A stretch of 64,000 nucleotides of DNA, from assembly GCF_004346865.1 (NCBI RefSeq), contig NZ_SMGR01000001.1:248001-312000 (forward strand). Direction: 5' to 3'. The translations under genes and the position numbers were made by a program. Positions within the stretch are counted from its first letter, which is position 1. Each line of letters starts with the position of its first letter. Below the pieces are notes generated by a model. The model was not told the DNA's origin, ran no database searches, and was given only the letters and a program-made list of their open reading frames with translations. This document shows, piece after piece, positions 27,465-35,914 of this stretch. Source of the DNA: Shimia isoporae. GTDB lineage: Bacteria > Pseudomonadota > Alphaproteobacteria > Rhodobacterales > Rhodobacteraceae.

Positions 27465-28370
27465 TTAGTTGGTGACGGCATAGGCGTCGGTAAAGCCTGT
27501 GCCGTGGACTTTCTTGATCATCGCTTTCAGGTCGGATCTGCTCGTGGCTGGCCCGACAATCACCCGCCAGAAGGTTTTGGAACCCGATGTGGTTTTCTTG
27601 ATCAGCGGCGTCAGGCCGGCGGCTTCCATTTGCTTTGCAGCGTTTTGGGCGTTGGATTCCACCGAGAAAATGCCGATCTGTACATAGGGTTTGCTGAGCG
27701 ACGTAGATGTCGGTTTGGGCGCCACTTCAGATTGGGCCGCCGGTGTTGCCGTGGGTGCCGCGGCAGGGGCGGCAGCGGTTTCACTGGCTTCCGCCGCCGC
27801 GATGGCAGCACTCGCTGCTGCGATGGGTTCCAATGGTGCCTCTTCAACGTCGGCGACTTCGGCCACAGTTTCGGCCTCGGTGACTTCCGGTTCCGGTGCG
27901 ACTTCTTCGCGGCGGAGGGCCGTCACGTTTAGCTCGACCGGCTGACCAGCCAGCATGCCGAGAGCTTCGGCTGCGTCCGATGAAATCTGAATCCGCGGGC
28001 CGGGAATTTCACGTTCTCGGCGGAACAGCGCACCAATGACGAACTTGCCGTTGGATTGGTTGCGGATGATAACGCGTTCGGGGTCGCCAACGTCAGGGTG
28101 TGCGGCCCAGACACCACCGAGTGACGGGCGGCCGTCCCAAAGACCGGCTTCTGACACAGAAAACACTTCTGGTGCTTCGACGTCTCGTTCGACAAGTTTT
28201 GTTGTGCCGGAAGCGCTGGTGGCACTTGAAGATGCTTCGCTATCTGGGCCTTTTCCGAAAGTGAAACCCTCGCCCTCGGTACAGGCAGACAGGATCAGGC
28301 TGAGCGCGAGAAACGCTGTACCGGCTCTCAGCGCCGTTTTCGCGCCGATTTTCTGTGGTTGGTCCGCCAT
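27465..28370 (-). CDS. SPOR-domain lipoprotein
   Basis: A 301-aa envelope protein. The start at 28370 (MADQPQKIG) has GAGAGG upstream and places a lipobox LSAC at residues 27-30 or so, so it is probably a lipoprotein. An RlpA-like part around GVWAAHPDVGDPERVIIRN is followed by an Ala/Pro/Glu-rich linker and a C-terminal SPOR domain (YVQIGIFSVESNAQNAAKQM ... FWRVIVGP). SPOR domains bind denuded glycan strands at the division site. It is the first gene of the dacC-tmk-holB unit. Confidence 0.85.
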   Translation of the reverse strand: MADQPQKIGAKTALRAGTAFLALSLILSACTEGEGFTFGKGPDSEASSSATSASGTTKLVERDVEAPEVFSVSEAGLWDGRPSLGGVWAAHPDVGDPERVIIRNQSNGKFVIGALFRREREIPGPRIQISSDAAEALGMLAGQPVELNVTALRREEVAPEPEVTEAETVAEVADVEEAPLEPIAAASAAIAAAEASETAAAPAAAPTATPAAQSEVAPKPTSTSLSKPYVQIGIFSVESNAQNAAKQMEAAGLTPLIKKTTSGSKTFWRVIVGPATSRSDLKAMIKKVHGTGFTDAYAVTN

Positions 28371-28565
28371 GAATTGCCTCTCGCCTGCGTCCATTTTTAT
28401 TGCCCCATGTCGCTGTTTGAGATGGCTGTGAATTGCCGTCAGCGAACGTTTGGGCGGAGTGTAGCCGGATGCGGGCTTTATGGAAAGTGGCCGTGAAGCT
28501 GTAAGCGGATTTTTGAAGAAAAACGGGTTGCGTCGGTTTTACGTCGGCTTTAGGGAGAGGGCGTC

Positions 28566-28655
28566 GGAGGAGTGGCAGAGTGGTTGAATGCACCGGTCTT
28601 GAAAACCGACGAGGGTTAACGCCCTCCGTGGGTTCGAATCCCACCTCCTCCGCCA
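28566..28655 (+). tRNA. tRNA-Ser (UGA)
   Basis: A class II tRNA with acceptor GGAGGAG/CTCCTCC, anticodon loop CTTGAAA (anticodon TGA at 28600-28602), a long variable arm CGAGGGTTAACGCCCTCC and the T-arm GTGGG TTCGAAT CCCAC. CCA is encoded. It marks the edge of the mobile module to its right. Confidence 0.95.
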
Positions 28656-29023
28656 CCGACCCCTGTCTCAGTTGTCCCTGCAGAATTAGCCGTGATTAGT
28701 GGCGTGATTTCCGTCGGTTGCGAGGTTGTGTTTTGAACTGAGACGCACCGTGTCGCTGGTTTTCCGTGAACATTCTCAAAAGTCTCAGAGCGGTCATTTG
28801 GCCGGTGAGGTTTGGTGGGGCATTTCCCTGTTAAGGGTCGATTAACAGGGAATTTGACTGAAATTGCCCTGATCTACCTAAAAGCAGTGGGATTTTCAGG
28901 AGCTATTACAGTGGGTTGGAACGTAAATTCCCTGCTCGATGGAACAGGGAATTCAAATCATGGAATAGGGAATTTTCAGGCAGGTATCAGGGAAACGGAT
29001 TTTCCGATCAGGGATCAGGGGAT
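28656..29023. repeat. intergenic cluster of CAGGGAATT repeats and inverted repeats
   Basis: No gene is visible. Between 28824 and 29020 the motif CAGGGAAT(T) or close forms recur at least six times in both orientations. Two perfect inverted repeats are formed: TTCCCTGTTAA/TTAACAGGGAA (28824-28852, 7-nt loop) and AATTCCCTG/CAGGGAATT (28926-28953, 10-nt loop). Further copies are near 28966, 28989 and 29007-29018. The cluster abuts the 3' end of the serine recombinase gene and may hold recombinase binding sites or one element end. Confidence 0.75.
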
Positions 29024-30703
29024 TTATGCGAATCCAAAGAGGTGCTCCTGGGCCGACCAGTCCATCGGTATCTTGCTACGGGCGATGGTTTCGAGCGTCA
29101 GCTCAGCTGGGTGTGATCCGGACAGGATGGCCTGTTGGATGCGGGGCGACAGAAACGCCATCGGGATGATGCGGGTGATGTAGCTTTCCGAGATGGAGGT
29201 TGCGGCGGCGATGTGTTTGACCGATGTGCCGGCCTTCATCTGTGTGACCCAGTCATGGGCATTCTTCAGCGCCCGGATCAGGGTGGCGTCGGGCGTGGTC
29301 TGCATCTCGCCCGCGACGATCTTCATCTCGACACCCCGCCGTCGGATGGTGAAGGGCACATCGATGGTGCAAAGAGTCTCATGCAGGTCGACCCCGGGAA
29401 GGCCCTGCTGTTTTGCGAGTGCGTCGGGCGCGAGATGAAGTTGCAAGCGGCCATCGGTGATGGCGCCGGATTTGAGGAAAGCGGTGGCTACCTTCATGCC
29501 GCCATTTTCAATATCGTGGGCCAGACTATGTACCCTGTCAGAGGCGGCCGAAGATTGAAGGGCGTTTGCGCGGGTTAAAACCTGATGGTATCGGGCCGCC
29601 AATTGCAGGTGATTTGCGATGGCGGAGGCCACTGCCTTCTCCAGTGCCTTTGCCGGAAGACGCCAGCCGGTGGGGTCGGGCTTGCCCGAGATCAGGCGGT
29701 TCGAGACGTAGTAGTGGTGACGCTGGCGACCCTTCTGTGTGTGAGACGGGGTCAGGATGTCGCCGGTCTCGTCGCGCAACTTGCCAAGCAAGGGTGCGGT
29801 TGGGGTGGCCGATGTTGCCCGCTCTGATCCAGCTCCACCACGGCGGCGCATGGCGGCAGCCTCAAGTTTATCCTGCACACGATCCCATTGCCTTTGCTCG
29901 ATGATCGCCGCGTGTTGCCCGGGGAAAGACTTGTCCTTGTGACGGATGCGCCCAAGATATGTGGGGTTGCGCAGGATGTGATAGATCTGGCCGCGACTAA
30001 AGGGGCGGCCTCCCTGCACCCGGCCCGTGGAGAACACGTGGCGCTTGGAGATCAGACCTTCGGCCTCGCTCTGTCGCATGACGGCGTTGAGGCATTCCAG
30101 TTCGTCGTAAGAGTCAAACACCCGCCGAACTGTTTCTGCCTCTGCATCATTCACAACCAGTTCCCGGCGATTGGGATCCGGGTGGGCATCATAGCCCAGT
30201 GGTGGCACGCCCCCCATCCAGAGGCCCTTCTTTTTGGAGGCGGCGATCTTGTCACGGATGCGTTCAGCGGTGACTTCCCGCTCGAACTGGGCGAAGGACA
30301 ACAGCACGTTGAGGGTAAGACGCCCCATGGAGGACGAGGTGTTGAAGGCCTGGGTCACAGAAACAAAGGAACAGTCGGCTTCTTCGAACTGATCGACCAG
30401 CCTGGCGAAGTCGGCCAATGAGCGGGTCAGACGGTCAATCTTGTAGACGACCACCATGTCAATGAGGCCAGCTTTGATGTCGGCCAGCAGCTGCTGCAAC
30501 GCGGGGCGCTCCAATGTGCCGCCGGATTTACCACCATCGTCATATCGAGTGGGTAAGAGCTTCCAGCCCTCGTGCTTCTGGCTGGCGATACATGCGGCAC
30601 AGGCTTCATGCTGGGCATCCAGCGAGTTGAAGTCCTGATCCAGCCCTTCCTCGGAAGATTTGCGGGTGTAGATGGCGCAACGGATCTTACGTGTCAGGCT
30701 CAT
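29024..30703 (-). CDS. large serine recombinase
   Basis: A 559-aa site-specific recombinase. The N-terminal resolvase domain has the nucleophile serine in AIYTRKSSEEGLDQ (about residue 15), KIDRLTRSLADFARL and FEREVTAERIRDKIAASKKKG. It is followed by the Recombinase domain (RNPTYLGRIRHKDKSFPGQH) and a zinc-ribbon/coiled-coil-like region. Such enzymes integrate or excise phages and islands. The ATG at 30703 has AAGGAG upstream and overlaps the DUF2924 stop as ATGA. The gene ends 4 bases after the repeat cluster. It is the probable mover of the module 28.7-36 kb. Confidence 0.93.
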   Translation of the reverse strand: MSLTRKIRCAIYTRKSSEEGLDQDFNSLDAQHEACAACIASQKHEGWKLLPTRYDDGGKSGGTLERPALQQLLADIKAGLIDMVVVYKIDRLTRSLADFARLVDQFEEADCSFVSVTQAFNTSSSMGRLTLNVLLSFAQFEREVTAERIRDKIAASKKKGLWMGGVPPLGYDAHPDPNRRELVVNDAEAETVRRVFDSYDELECLNAVMRQSEAEGLISKRHVFSTGRVQGGRPFSRGQIYHILRNPTYLGRIRHKDKSFPGQHAAIIEQRQWDRVQDKLEAAAMRRRGGAGSERATSATPTAPLLGKLRDETGDILTPSHTQKGRQRHHYYVSNRLISGKPDPTGWRLPAKALEKAVASAIANHLQLAARYHQVLTRANALQSSAASDRVHSLAHDIENGGMKVATAFLKSGAITDGRLQLHLAPDALAKQQGLPGVDLHETLCTIDVPFTIRRRGVEMKIVAGEMQTTPDATLIRALKNAHDWVTQMKAGTSVKHIAAATSISESYITRIIPMAFLSPRIQQAILSGSHPAELTLETIARSKIPMDWSAQEHLFGFA

Positions 30704-31122
30704 TTGGAAACTCCTTTCCGTGTCAGGCCAAAGAAGCGTGGGCCGGACCAGTGGCTGCCGGTGATGGTGCGGGCAATGATCGAGAGGGAGCGGTATGTGT
30801 CTCCATTCCAGAGAAACCCGCCTTCGGTGACATCGACCACATGGGTGACCCCGTTCCATTCCCGAAGCAGCCGCCCACCGAGTTTGAGGGTGGTCTGGGG
30901 TGTTTTTGTCGCGCGTGCTTTGCCGGCCTCTTTGCGCAATGCCTTCTGCACAGCTTTGGGCAATCCCCCTTGCTGTTGCGCTTGTGCCTCGAAACTCAAC
31001 ACCCGGCGCATGAAAGTTTGGCTCATGCGCGGCGGCGGGACACTTCCAAGTGCCTCGCGCCAGGCGTCGGACAGTGCGTCGCGATCCAGGCTGGCGATCT
31101 CTCCCGGAGGTGGCAGGGTCAT
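30700..31122 (-). CDS. DUF2924 protein
   Basis: A 140-aa protein starting MTLPPPGEIASLDRDALSDAW with GSVPPPRMSQTFMRRVLSFEAQA and KLGGRLLREWNGVTHVVDV, the DUF2924 pattern. This family is regularly encoded directly before large serine recombinases in alphaproteobacterial phages and islands, as here with a 4-base overlap, and could be an accessory of the recombinase. GAGGAG precedes the ATG at 31122. Confidence 0.88.
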   Translation of the reverse strand: MTLPPPGEIASLDRDALSDAWREALGSVPPPRMSQTFMRRVLSFEAQAQQQGGLPKAVQKALRKEAGKARATKTPQTTLKLGGRLLREWNGVTHVVDVTEGGFLWNGDTYRSLSIIARTITGSHWSGPRFFGLTRKGVSK

Positions 31123-31571
31123 AAGCGTCTCCTCAATCAGGTGGCAGGATACTGGTTGCCGGTACCGAGGAGAGCCCGAATGGCTCGGGCTTGAGACCAG
31201 TACTTGCGTGGTCTGGCAGCATAGTCCAGTCCGTTCCAAGCAGGCGTGAGATCCGTCTCCCATTTGAGACAAACAAAAGATACCACACCTATAATTCTTC
31301 GCACATTCAGAGGCTTAACAAGAATCTTTGAGGATTTTGGGGCTTGGCAATCCCGGACGCAGGTTCTAATCTGGCGCGGACCTCAGGGCAGAGAGGGCCA
31401 ATTCATCTGGGGTCAGTTCGCGTCGGGGTTTCCCGGCATACCAAAACTATCCGGGGGGAATTCGTTGGATCGGTGTGATCCGGTGAGTTCCTTTACTTAA
31501 GGCCTCTCCAGACACAGCGATCCATTGTTTCCAACTGACGCCATGTGGCGTCAAGAATAATGGAGCCGCAC
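31123..31571. other. divergent control region of the mobile module
   Basis: 449 bases between the recombinase/DUF2924 unit and the ParB-methyltransferase gene, with no convincing gene. A plus-strand TATAAT lies at 31290-31295, and a perfect palindrome, described separately, lies at 31536-31553. Confidence 0.5.
31536..31553. promoter_or_regulatory. 18-bp palindrome upstream of the ParB-methyltransferase gene
   Basis: TGACGCCA-TG-TGGCGTCA has perfect 8-bp arms and lies 18 bases before the chosen start codon. It is a likely operator, or a translation-blocking hairpin. Confidence 0.5.
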
Positions 31572-32966
31572 ATGTGTGCCACCCCTTACTCCGGTGATAC
31601 CAAACCGCCGCAGAAACCAATCTGGATGGCCGACAAGGTCGTTCAGTCCCCTCTCTCTAATCTCAAACCCTACGCCAACAACAACCGCATTCATGGCGCA
31701 AAGAACATCGCAAAACTGAAGGCCTCGGTGGCGCAGTTCGGCTTTGTCACGCCGATCCTGGTGGATGGCGATAACGTCATTATTGCCGGGCATGGCCGTT
31801 ATGAGGCGGCCAAGGCGCTTGGCCTGGAAACCGTGCCGATGGTTGTGGCGAACCATTTGTCCGATGCGGAAGTGCGTGCCCTTCGTATCGCCGATAACAA
31901 GCTTGCGGAATTGTCGGACTGGAATGAGGAGTCGCTGCAGATCGAGTTCGCAGGGCTGATGGACATGAGCCTGGAGGGTGAGCTGGACTTTGGTCTTGAT
32001 CTGACCGGGTTTGAGGTGCCGGAGATCGACATCATCATTGGTGGTGCGGATAGCGCCGGGGCTACGACGACAGAAACCGTTGAGGTGCCGGACCCGGATC
32101 AACCCGCTGTCACGCGTCCGGGGGATCTCTGGACCCTGGGCGATCACCGTGTCCTCTGCGGCAATTCCCTTGAGCAAGAAAGCTATGAGCGTGTGCTTGA
32201 GGGCGAGACGGTTGGTATGGTTTTTACCGACCCGCCTTACAATGTTCCGGTTCAGGGTCATGTGCGCTCGGGCAATGGTGGTGATCACCGCGAGTTCGCG
32301 ATGGCATCGGGCGAGATGTCGGATACAGAGTTCTGCGGCTTTCTGGATAAGGTGGCAACGCATCTTGCCGCGCGTCTTCCCAAGGGCGGTATTGCGGATA
32401 TCTGCATGGACTGGCGCCATATCGAAGACCTCGTTGCAGCCGGTAAGGGAGCAGGACTGGACCTCATCAACCTGTGTGTCTGGAACAAGACAAATGGCGG
32501 CATGGGCAGCCTGTATCGCTCCAAGCATGAGCTGGTCTGCATCTTCAAGAAGCCAGGCGCGTCTCACATCAACAATGTCGAACTGGGCAAACACGGGCGC
32601 AACCGCACCAATGTCTGGGACTATGCGGGTGTGAACAGCTTCGGCAAGGGGCGGGACGCGGATCTTGCGGACCACCCCACAGTGAAACCCACGGATCTTG
32701 TGGCGGATGCCATCATGGATGTGACCCATCGCGGGGATGTGGTGTTGGATGTGTTCGGTGGCTCGGGCGCGACTTTGCTCGCGGCTGAGAAGACGCAGCG
32801 CAGGGCCCGCCTGATTGAGCTGGACCCGGTTTACGTCGATGTCGCGGTCCGTCGCTGGCAGGAGATGACCGGTCAGAAGGCGGTGCTTTCCGGGTCTGGT
32901 GAGCGTTTTGAAGATCGTGCCAGCGCCCTCAACGCAACGGAAGAACAGGAGGTCAGCCATGCCTGA
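31572..32966 (+). CDS. ParB-like nuclease domain fused to a site-specific DNA methyltransferase
   Basis: A 464-aa fusion. Residues about 20-110 form a ParB/Srx-type domain (LSNLKPYANNNRIHGAKNI, IIAGHGRYEAAKALG). Residues about 180-430 are an N4/N6 methyltransferase with the catalytic motif TDPPYNVP and the SAM motif DVFGGSGATLLAAE, in the permuted (beta) order, with a target-recognition region between. Such ParB-MTase fusions are common in alphaproteobacterial prophages, where they methylate phage or host DNA. GGAG sits before the ATG at 31572; ATGs at 31560 and 31626 are alternatives. The stop overlaps the DUF5681 start. Confidence 0.9.
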   Translation: MCATPYSGDTKPPQKPIWMADKVVQSPLSNLKPYANNNRIHGAKNIAKLKASVAQFGFVTPILVDGDNVIIAGHGRYEAAKALGLETVPMVVANHLSDAEVRALRIADNKLAELSDWNEESLQIEFAGLMDMSLEGELDFGLDLTGFEVPEIDIIIGGADSAGATTTETVEVPDPDQPAVTRPGDLWTLGDHRVLCGNSLEQESYERVLEGETVGMVFTDPPYNVPVQGHVRSGNGGDHREFAMASGEMSDTEFCGFLDKVATHLAARLPKGGIADICMDWRHIEDLVAAGKGAGLDLINLCVWNKTNGGMGSLYRSKHELVCIFKKPGASHINNVELGKHGRNRTNVWDYAGVNSFGKGRDADLADHPTVKPTDLVADAIMDVTHRGDVVLDVFGGSGATLLAAEKTQRRARLIELDPVYVDVAVRRWQEMTGQKAVLSGSGERFEDRASALNATEEQEVSHA

Positions 32967-33534
32967 GCAAAAGGATTACGACGTGGGTTATGGCAAACCG
33001 CCCAAGCGTACACAGTTCAAGAAGGGCCAGTCGGGCAACCCGAAGGGGCGGCCCAAGGGCGCCAAAGGTTTTAACGCCAGCTTGAAGCGAGAATTGGAAA
33101 GCAAGGTGATCATCCAGGAGGGTGGTCGCCGGTTGAAGGTTTCCAAGGCGGAAGCTGGCGCAAAGAGGCTGATTGCCAAAGCACTGGCCGGAGACATGGC
33201 GGCTCTGAAAATGCTGGCCATGTTGGACGCGGAATTGCATGCGCAGGTCGAACAGGAGGCAAATCAGGCCATGCGCGATACTGGGCCGGATCAAACGGAT
33301 GAGAATGTGCTGAGCCACTTCAAAGAACAATGGCTGGCTCAAGCAGCTGATTGCACTGAGGCGGTGGAGCCTGCTGAAGAGGCTGAACCGGACGAGGGGC
33401 CAGAATCTGAGAGGCAGGACGATCCCGGGGAGACGGTGGAACCCATTTACGCCGAGGATGTGGAAGATCCGGTGTACGCGGAAGATGCCGAAGAACCTGT
33501 CTATGCAGAGGATGTGGAGGAGTACGAGACATGA
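32959..33534 (+). CDS. DUF5681 protein with C-terminal acidic repeats
   Basis: A 191-aa protein beginning MPEQKDYDVGYGKPPKRTQF and GQSGNPKGRPKGAKG, the DUF5681 signature, found before terminase genes in many prophage-like elements. AGGAGG precedes the ATG. The C-terminal third is very acidic and ends with three near-identical units of the form (E/D)P(I/V)YAEDxE, probably formed by tandem duplication. It may act as a small-terminase-like partner, but this is inferred from position only. The stop overlaps the terminase start. Confidence 0.85.
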   Translation: MPEQKDYDVGYGKPPKRTQFKKGQSGNPKGRPKGAKGFNASLKRELESKVIIQEGGRRLKVSKAEAGAKRLIAKALAGDMAALKMLAMLDAELHAQVEQEANQAMRDTGPDQTDENVLSHFKEQWLAQAADCTEAVEPAEEAEPDEGPESERQDDPGETVEPIYAEDVEDPVYAEDAEEPVYAEDVEEYET

Positions 33535-35009
33535 CCCGGCACGATCCTCTGCTCGTCTTACGGGCATCCACCGCGCTATACCGTACGGACCTCTTTGCAT
33601 TTACATGGAAAGTGTTTGAGACGCTTCATTCTGGCAAAACCCAGGGGTTTGTTCCGGCCTGGCATGTGCAAGCCATGTGCCATGAGTTGGACAGCATCCG
33701 CACAGCAGAAAACAAACGCCTTGTCATCAACGTGCCTCCCCGCCACCTGAAGTCGATCACGGTTGCCGTTGCCTTCGTGGCCTTCATTCTTGGTCATCAA
33801 CCGCACGCCAAGATCATCGTGGCCAGCTACGGATTAGACCTTGCGCGGTTGCATTCCGAGGCCACGCGGAAGGTGATGTCGTCGCCCTGGTACCAGAGGC
33901 TGTTTCCGGACACGCGGCTTGCGAGGCGTGGCAACACTCAGGATGAGATCAAGACCACGAAAGGCGGCGGTCGAAAGGCCGTCTCTATCGGCGGGGCCGT
34001 GACGGGCCATGGGGCGGATTACATCATCATTGATGATCTCATGAAAGCCGGGGATGCAACCTCAGAGGCCGAGTTGGTTCGCGCGCAGGAGTACATTGAA
34101 GGTTCGCTGTTGTCGCGGTTTGACAACCCCGCCGAGGGGCGCGTGGTGATGATTGCGCAACGGCTTCACGAAAGAGACCCTGCCGGGTATCTGCTGGAAA
34201 AAGCCACCTATCGCCATTTGAACCTGCCGGCGATTGCAGAGGAGGACTGTGAGGTGCCTGTGGGCCATGGCAAGCTCTACAGCCGTCGCAAGGGCGATGC
34301 GCTCTTCCCCGAGCACATGGATCGCCAGACATTGGATCGCATGCGCAAGGAGATGGGCTCCGTGATCTTCAACTGTCAGTACCAGCAGAACCCGATTGCG
34401 CCTGACGGTTCCGTTCTGCGTTGGGAGTGGTTTGGCACCTACAAGAAAGCCCTGCCCCGCAGTGGATATCAGTTGGTTGTTCAGAGTTGGGACACAGGCA
34501 TGTCCGCCAGCCCGAAATCGGATTGCTCGGTTTGTACCACCTGGGGGTTCATGGACAAAAAGTGGCACCTTCTCGATGTCATGCGCGATCGTCTGGACTT
34601 TCCGGATCTTGAAGCCCGCGTCCGGTCGTTGACGGGCCGATGGCGCCCTGATCTCGTGTTGATTGAGAATGCCGCAAGCGGAACACCCCTGTTGCAGCGA
34701 CTGCGCATGGATGATTCCGCCCTCTATCAGGCGATCCGCCCGGACAAAGACAAGGAGATCCGGTTCAACGCTGCCTGTGCGTCTGTTGAAGCCGGCAACG
34801 TGCTGCTTCCTGAAGACGCGCCCTGGCTGGCCTCCTTCAAGCGCGAGCTGCAGAGCTTTCCACGGGGATCCCATGACGATCAGGTGGACAGCTTCAGTCA
34901 ATTCCTGAACTGGTCGGCCGGCAACGGGTTTTATCGTAGCCTTGGACGCGAGCATCCGATCAATCTTGAGCGCCGCGAGCGTAGCCGGTCGCGCCTTCGG
35001 CGGCGGTAA
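33531..35009 (+). CDS. phage terminase large subunit
   Basis: DNA-packaging motor of 492 aa. The N-terminal ATPase has the Walker-A-like VPPRHLKS near residue 68, Walker B YIIIDDLMK, and a coupling loop. The C-terminal RNase-H-like nuclease shows acidic residues in QSWDTGMSASPKSD, LIENAASGTPL and SHDDQVDSF. The length is normal and the frame intact. No small terminase, portal, protease or capsid gene follows within the module; the next genes are regulators. Confidence 0.9.
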   Translation: MTRHDPLLVLRASTALYRTDLFAFTWKVFETLHSGKTQGFVPAWHVQAMCHELDSIRTAENKRLVINVPPRHLKSITVAVAFVAFILGHQPHAKIIVASYGLDLARLHSEATRKVMSSPWYQRLFPDTRLARRGNTQDEIKTTKGGGRKAVSIGGAVTGHGADYIIIDDLMKAGDATSEAELVRAQEYIEGSLLSRFDNPAEGRVVMIAQRLHERDPAGYLLEKATYRHLNLPAIAEEDCEVPVGHGKLYSRRKGDALFPEHMDRQTLDRMRKEMGSVIFNCQYQQNPIAPDGSVLRWEWFGTYKKALPRSGYQLVVQSWDTGMSASPKSDCSVCTTWGFMDKKWHLLDVMRDRLDFPDLEARVRSLTGRWRPDLVLIENAASGTPLLQRLRMDDSALYQAIRPDKDKEIRFNAACASVEAGNVLLPEDAPWLASFKRELQSFPRGSHDDQVDSFSQFLNWSAGNGFYRSLGREHPINLERRERSRSRLRRR

Positions 35010-35050
35010 CTGCAAAGGAGAGAGGCCAGCAGGCCCCAGGACATGCAAAG

Positions 35051-35078
35051 ACAAAGGCCGGGTTCGCTAGGCCTTTGT
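35051..35078. terminator. hairpin between the terminase and convergent gene
   Basis: ACAAAGGCC/GGCCTTTGT (9 bp, 10-nt loop) lies 42 bases after the terminase stop. It lacks a clear T-run, so its strength as a terminator is uncertain. Confidence 0.5.
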
Positions 35079-35093
35079 GCCATCGATGACCCT

Positions 35094-35561
35094 CTACAAA
35101 TCCCACCCATCCCCGATGGCGCCAGAGGCCGTCACAGTGATTTTGACACGGTGGGTGGGATAAGGTTGCCACTTGTACATGAAGATCTTGCCGAACCCAC
35201 TGCGGTTACTGTTCTCGCGTGTCAATTCGATCTTGTAGCCCTGCTTGACCTTCTCGCGAACGGCAATGACCATTTTGTGTTTGTGGAGACCAAGGTGACG
35301 AACCGCGTCGTCGTGGATCAGCCTGGAGCCGTGAAGCCCATCAAAGCTGGTGGGGCGCGAATATGGGCGGCTGATCTGCTTGAGGATGCCTTTGGCGCGG
35401 TCTTGCAGGTGTGAGGGCAATTCCCCGGTAATGTAGAGGTAGGCGGCCCTGTCGCGGATGTCGGCCTTCAGCTTCGGGCAGCGCGCGAGATCAGCGGCGT
35501 GTTCGCCAAAGAGCTTATCTGTGTCGACGGGGGGTGGACGGTCACGTACTTGAAAGGTCAT
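35094..35561 (-). CDS. hypothetical protein of the mobile module
   Basis: A 155-aa protein (MTFQVRDRPPPVDTDKLFGE) of no family that I recognise, predicted soluble, basic in the middle (LHKHKMVIAVREKVKQGYKIE). AGGAG lies 5 bases before the ATG. It is divergent from a small HTH gene across a pair of operators, which suggests shared repression, as in phage switch regions. Confidence 0.6.
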   Translation of the reverse strand: MTFQVRDRPPPVDTDKLFGEHAADLARCPKLKADIRDRAAYLYITGELPSHLQDRAKGILKQISRPYSRPTSFDGLHGSRLIHDDAVRHLGLHKHKMVIAVREKVKQGYKIELTRENSNRSGFGKIFMYKWQPYPTHRVKITVTASGAIGDGWDL

Positions 35562-35583
35562 GGGCTCTCCTATTTTGCTCGCC

Positions 35584-35617
35584 TATCCCGATTTGGGATA
35601 TATCCCGTATCGGAATA
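35584..35617. promoter_or_regulatory. two abutting 17-bp operators between divergent genes
   Basis: TATCCCGATTTGGGATA (35584-35600) is a perfect palindrome with 6-bp arms. It is followed without a gap by TATCCCGTATCGGAATA (35601-35617), the same site with two arm changes. They lie 22 bases before the minus-strand gene and 36 bases before the HTH gene at 35654, where a repressor would block both promoters. Confidence 0.75.
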
Positions 35618-35653
35618 GCGACGCTCCTGCAGGCAGTCAAATGGAAAGCGGGC

Positions 35654-35914
35654 GTGTCAAAAAGCATCTACAACGAGGCCTACCGGGATCTGGTTGACGC
35701 CTTCAAACGGGCACGTATCGACGCAGGTATGACCCAGTGGGATGTCGCCAACGTGCTGCAAAAGCCACAATCCTACGTTGCCAAGGTCGAAGGCTATGAA
35801 CGTCGGCTGGATATCATCGAGCTGTTTGATCTGGCCCGCACGATATCCTGGGATCCCTTCCCGGCGCTGCAGCGCCTCTTTGGCGATGGTGGAGACCCTC
35901 AACAGGACAGCTGA
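35654..35914 (+). CDS. small XRE-family HTH regulator
   Basis: An 86-aa DNA-binding protein: FKRARIDAGMTQWDVANVLQKPQSYVAKVEGYERRLDIIELF is the Cro/CI-type helix-turn-helix with the usual Q/S recognition-helix residues. The GTG at 35654 is preceded by GGAAAG at good spacing; the longer frame from 35534 would run through the operators. It probably binds the paired 17-bp sites just upstream. Confidence 0.85.
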   Translation: MSKSIYNEAYRDLVDAFKRARIDAGMTQWDVANVLQKPQSYVAKVEGYERRLDIIELFDLARTISWDPFPALQRLFGDGGDPQQDS

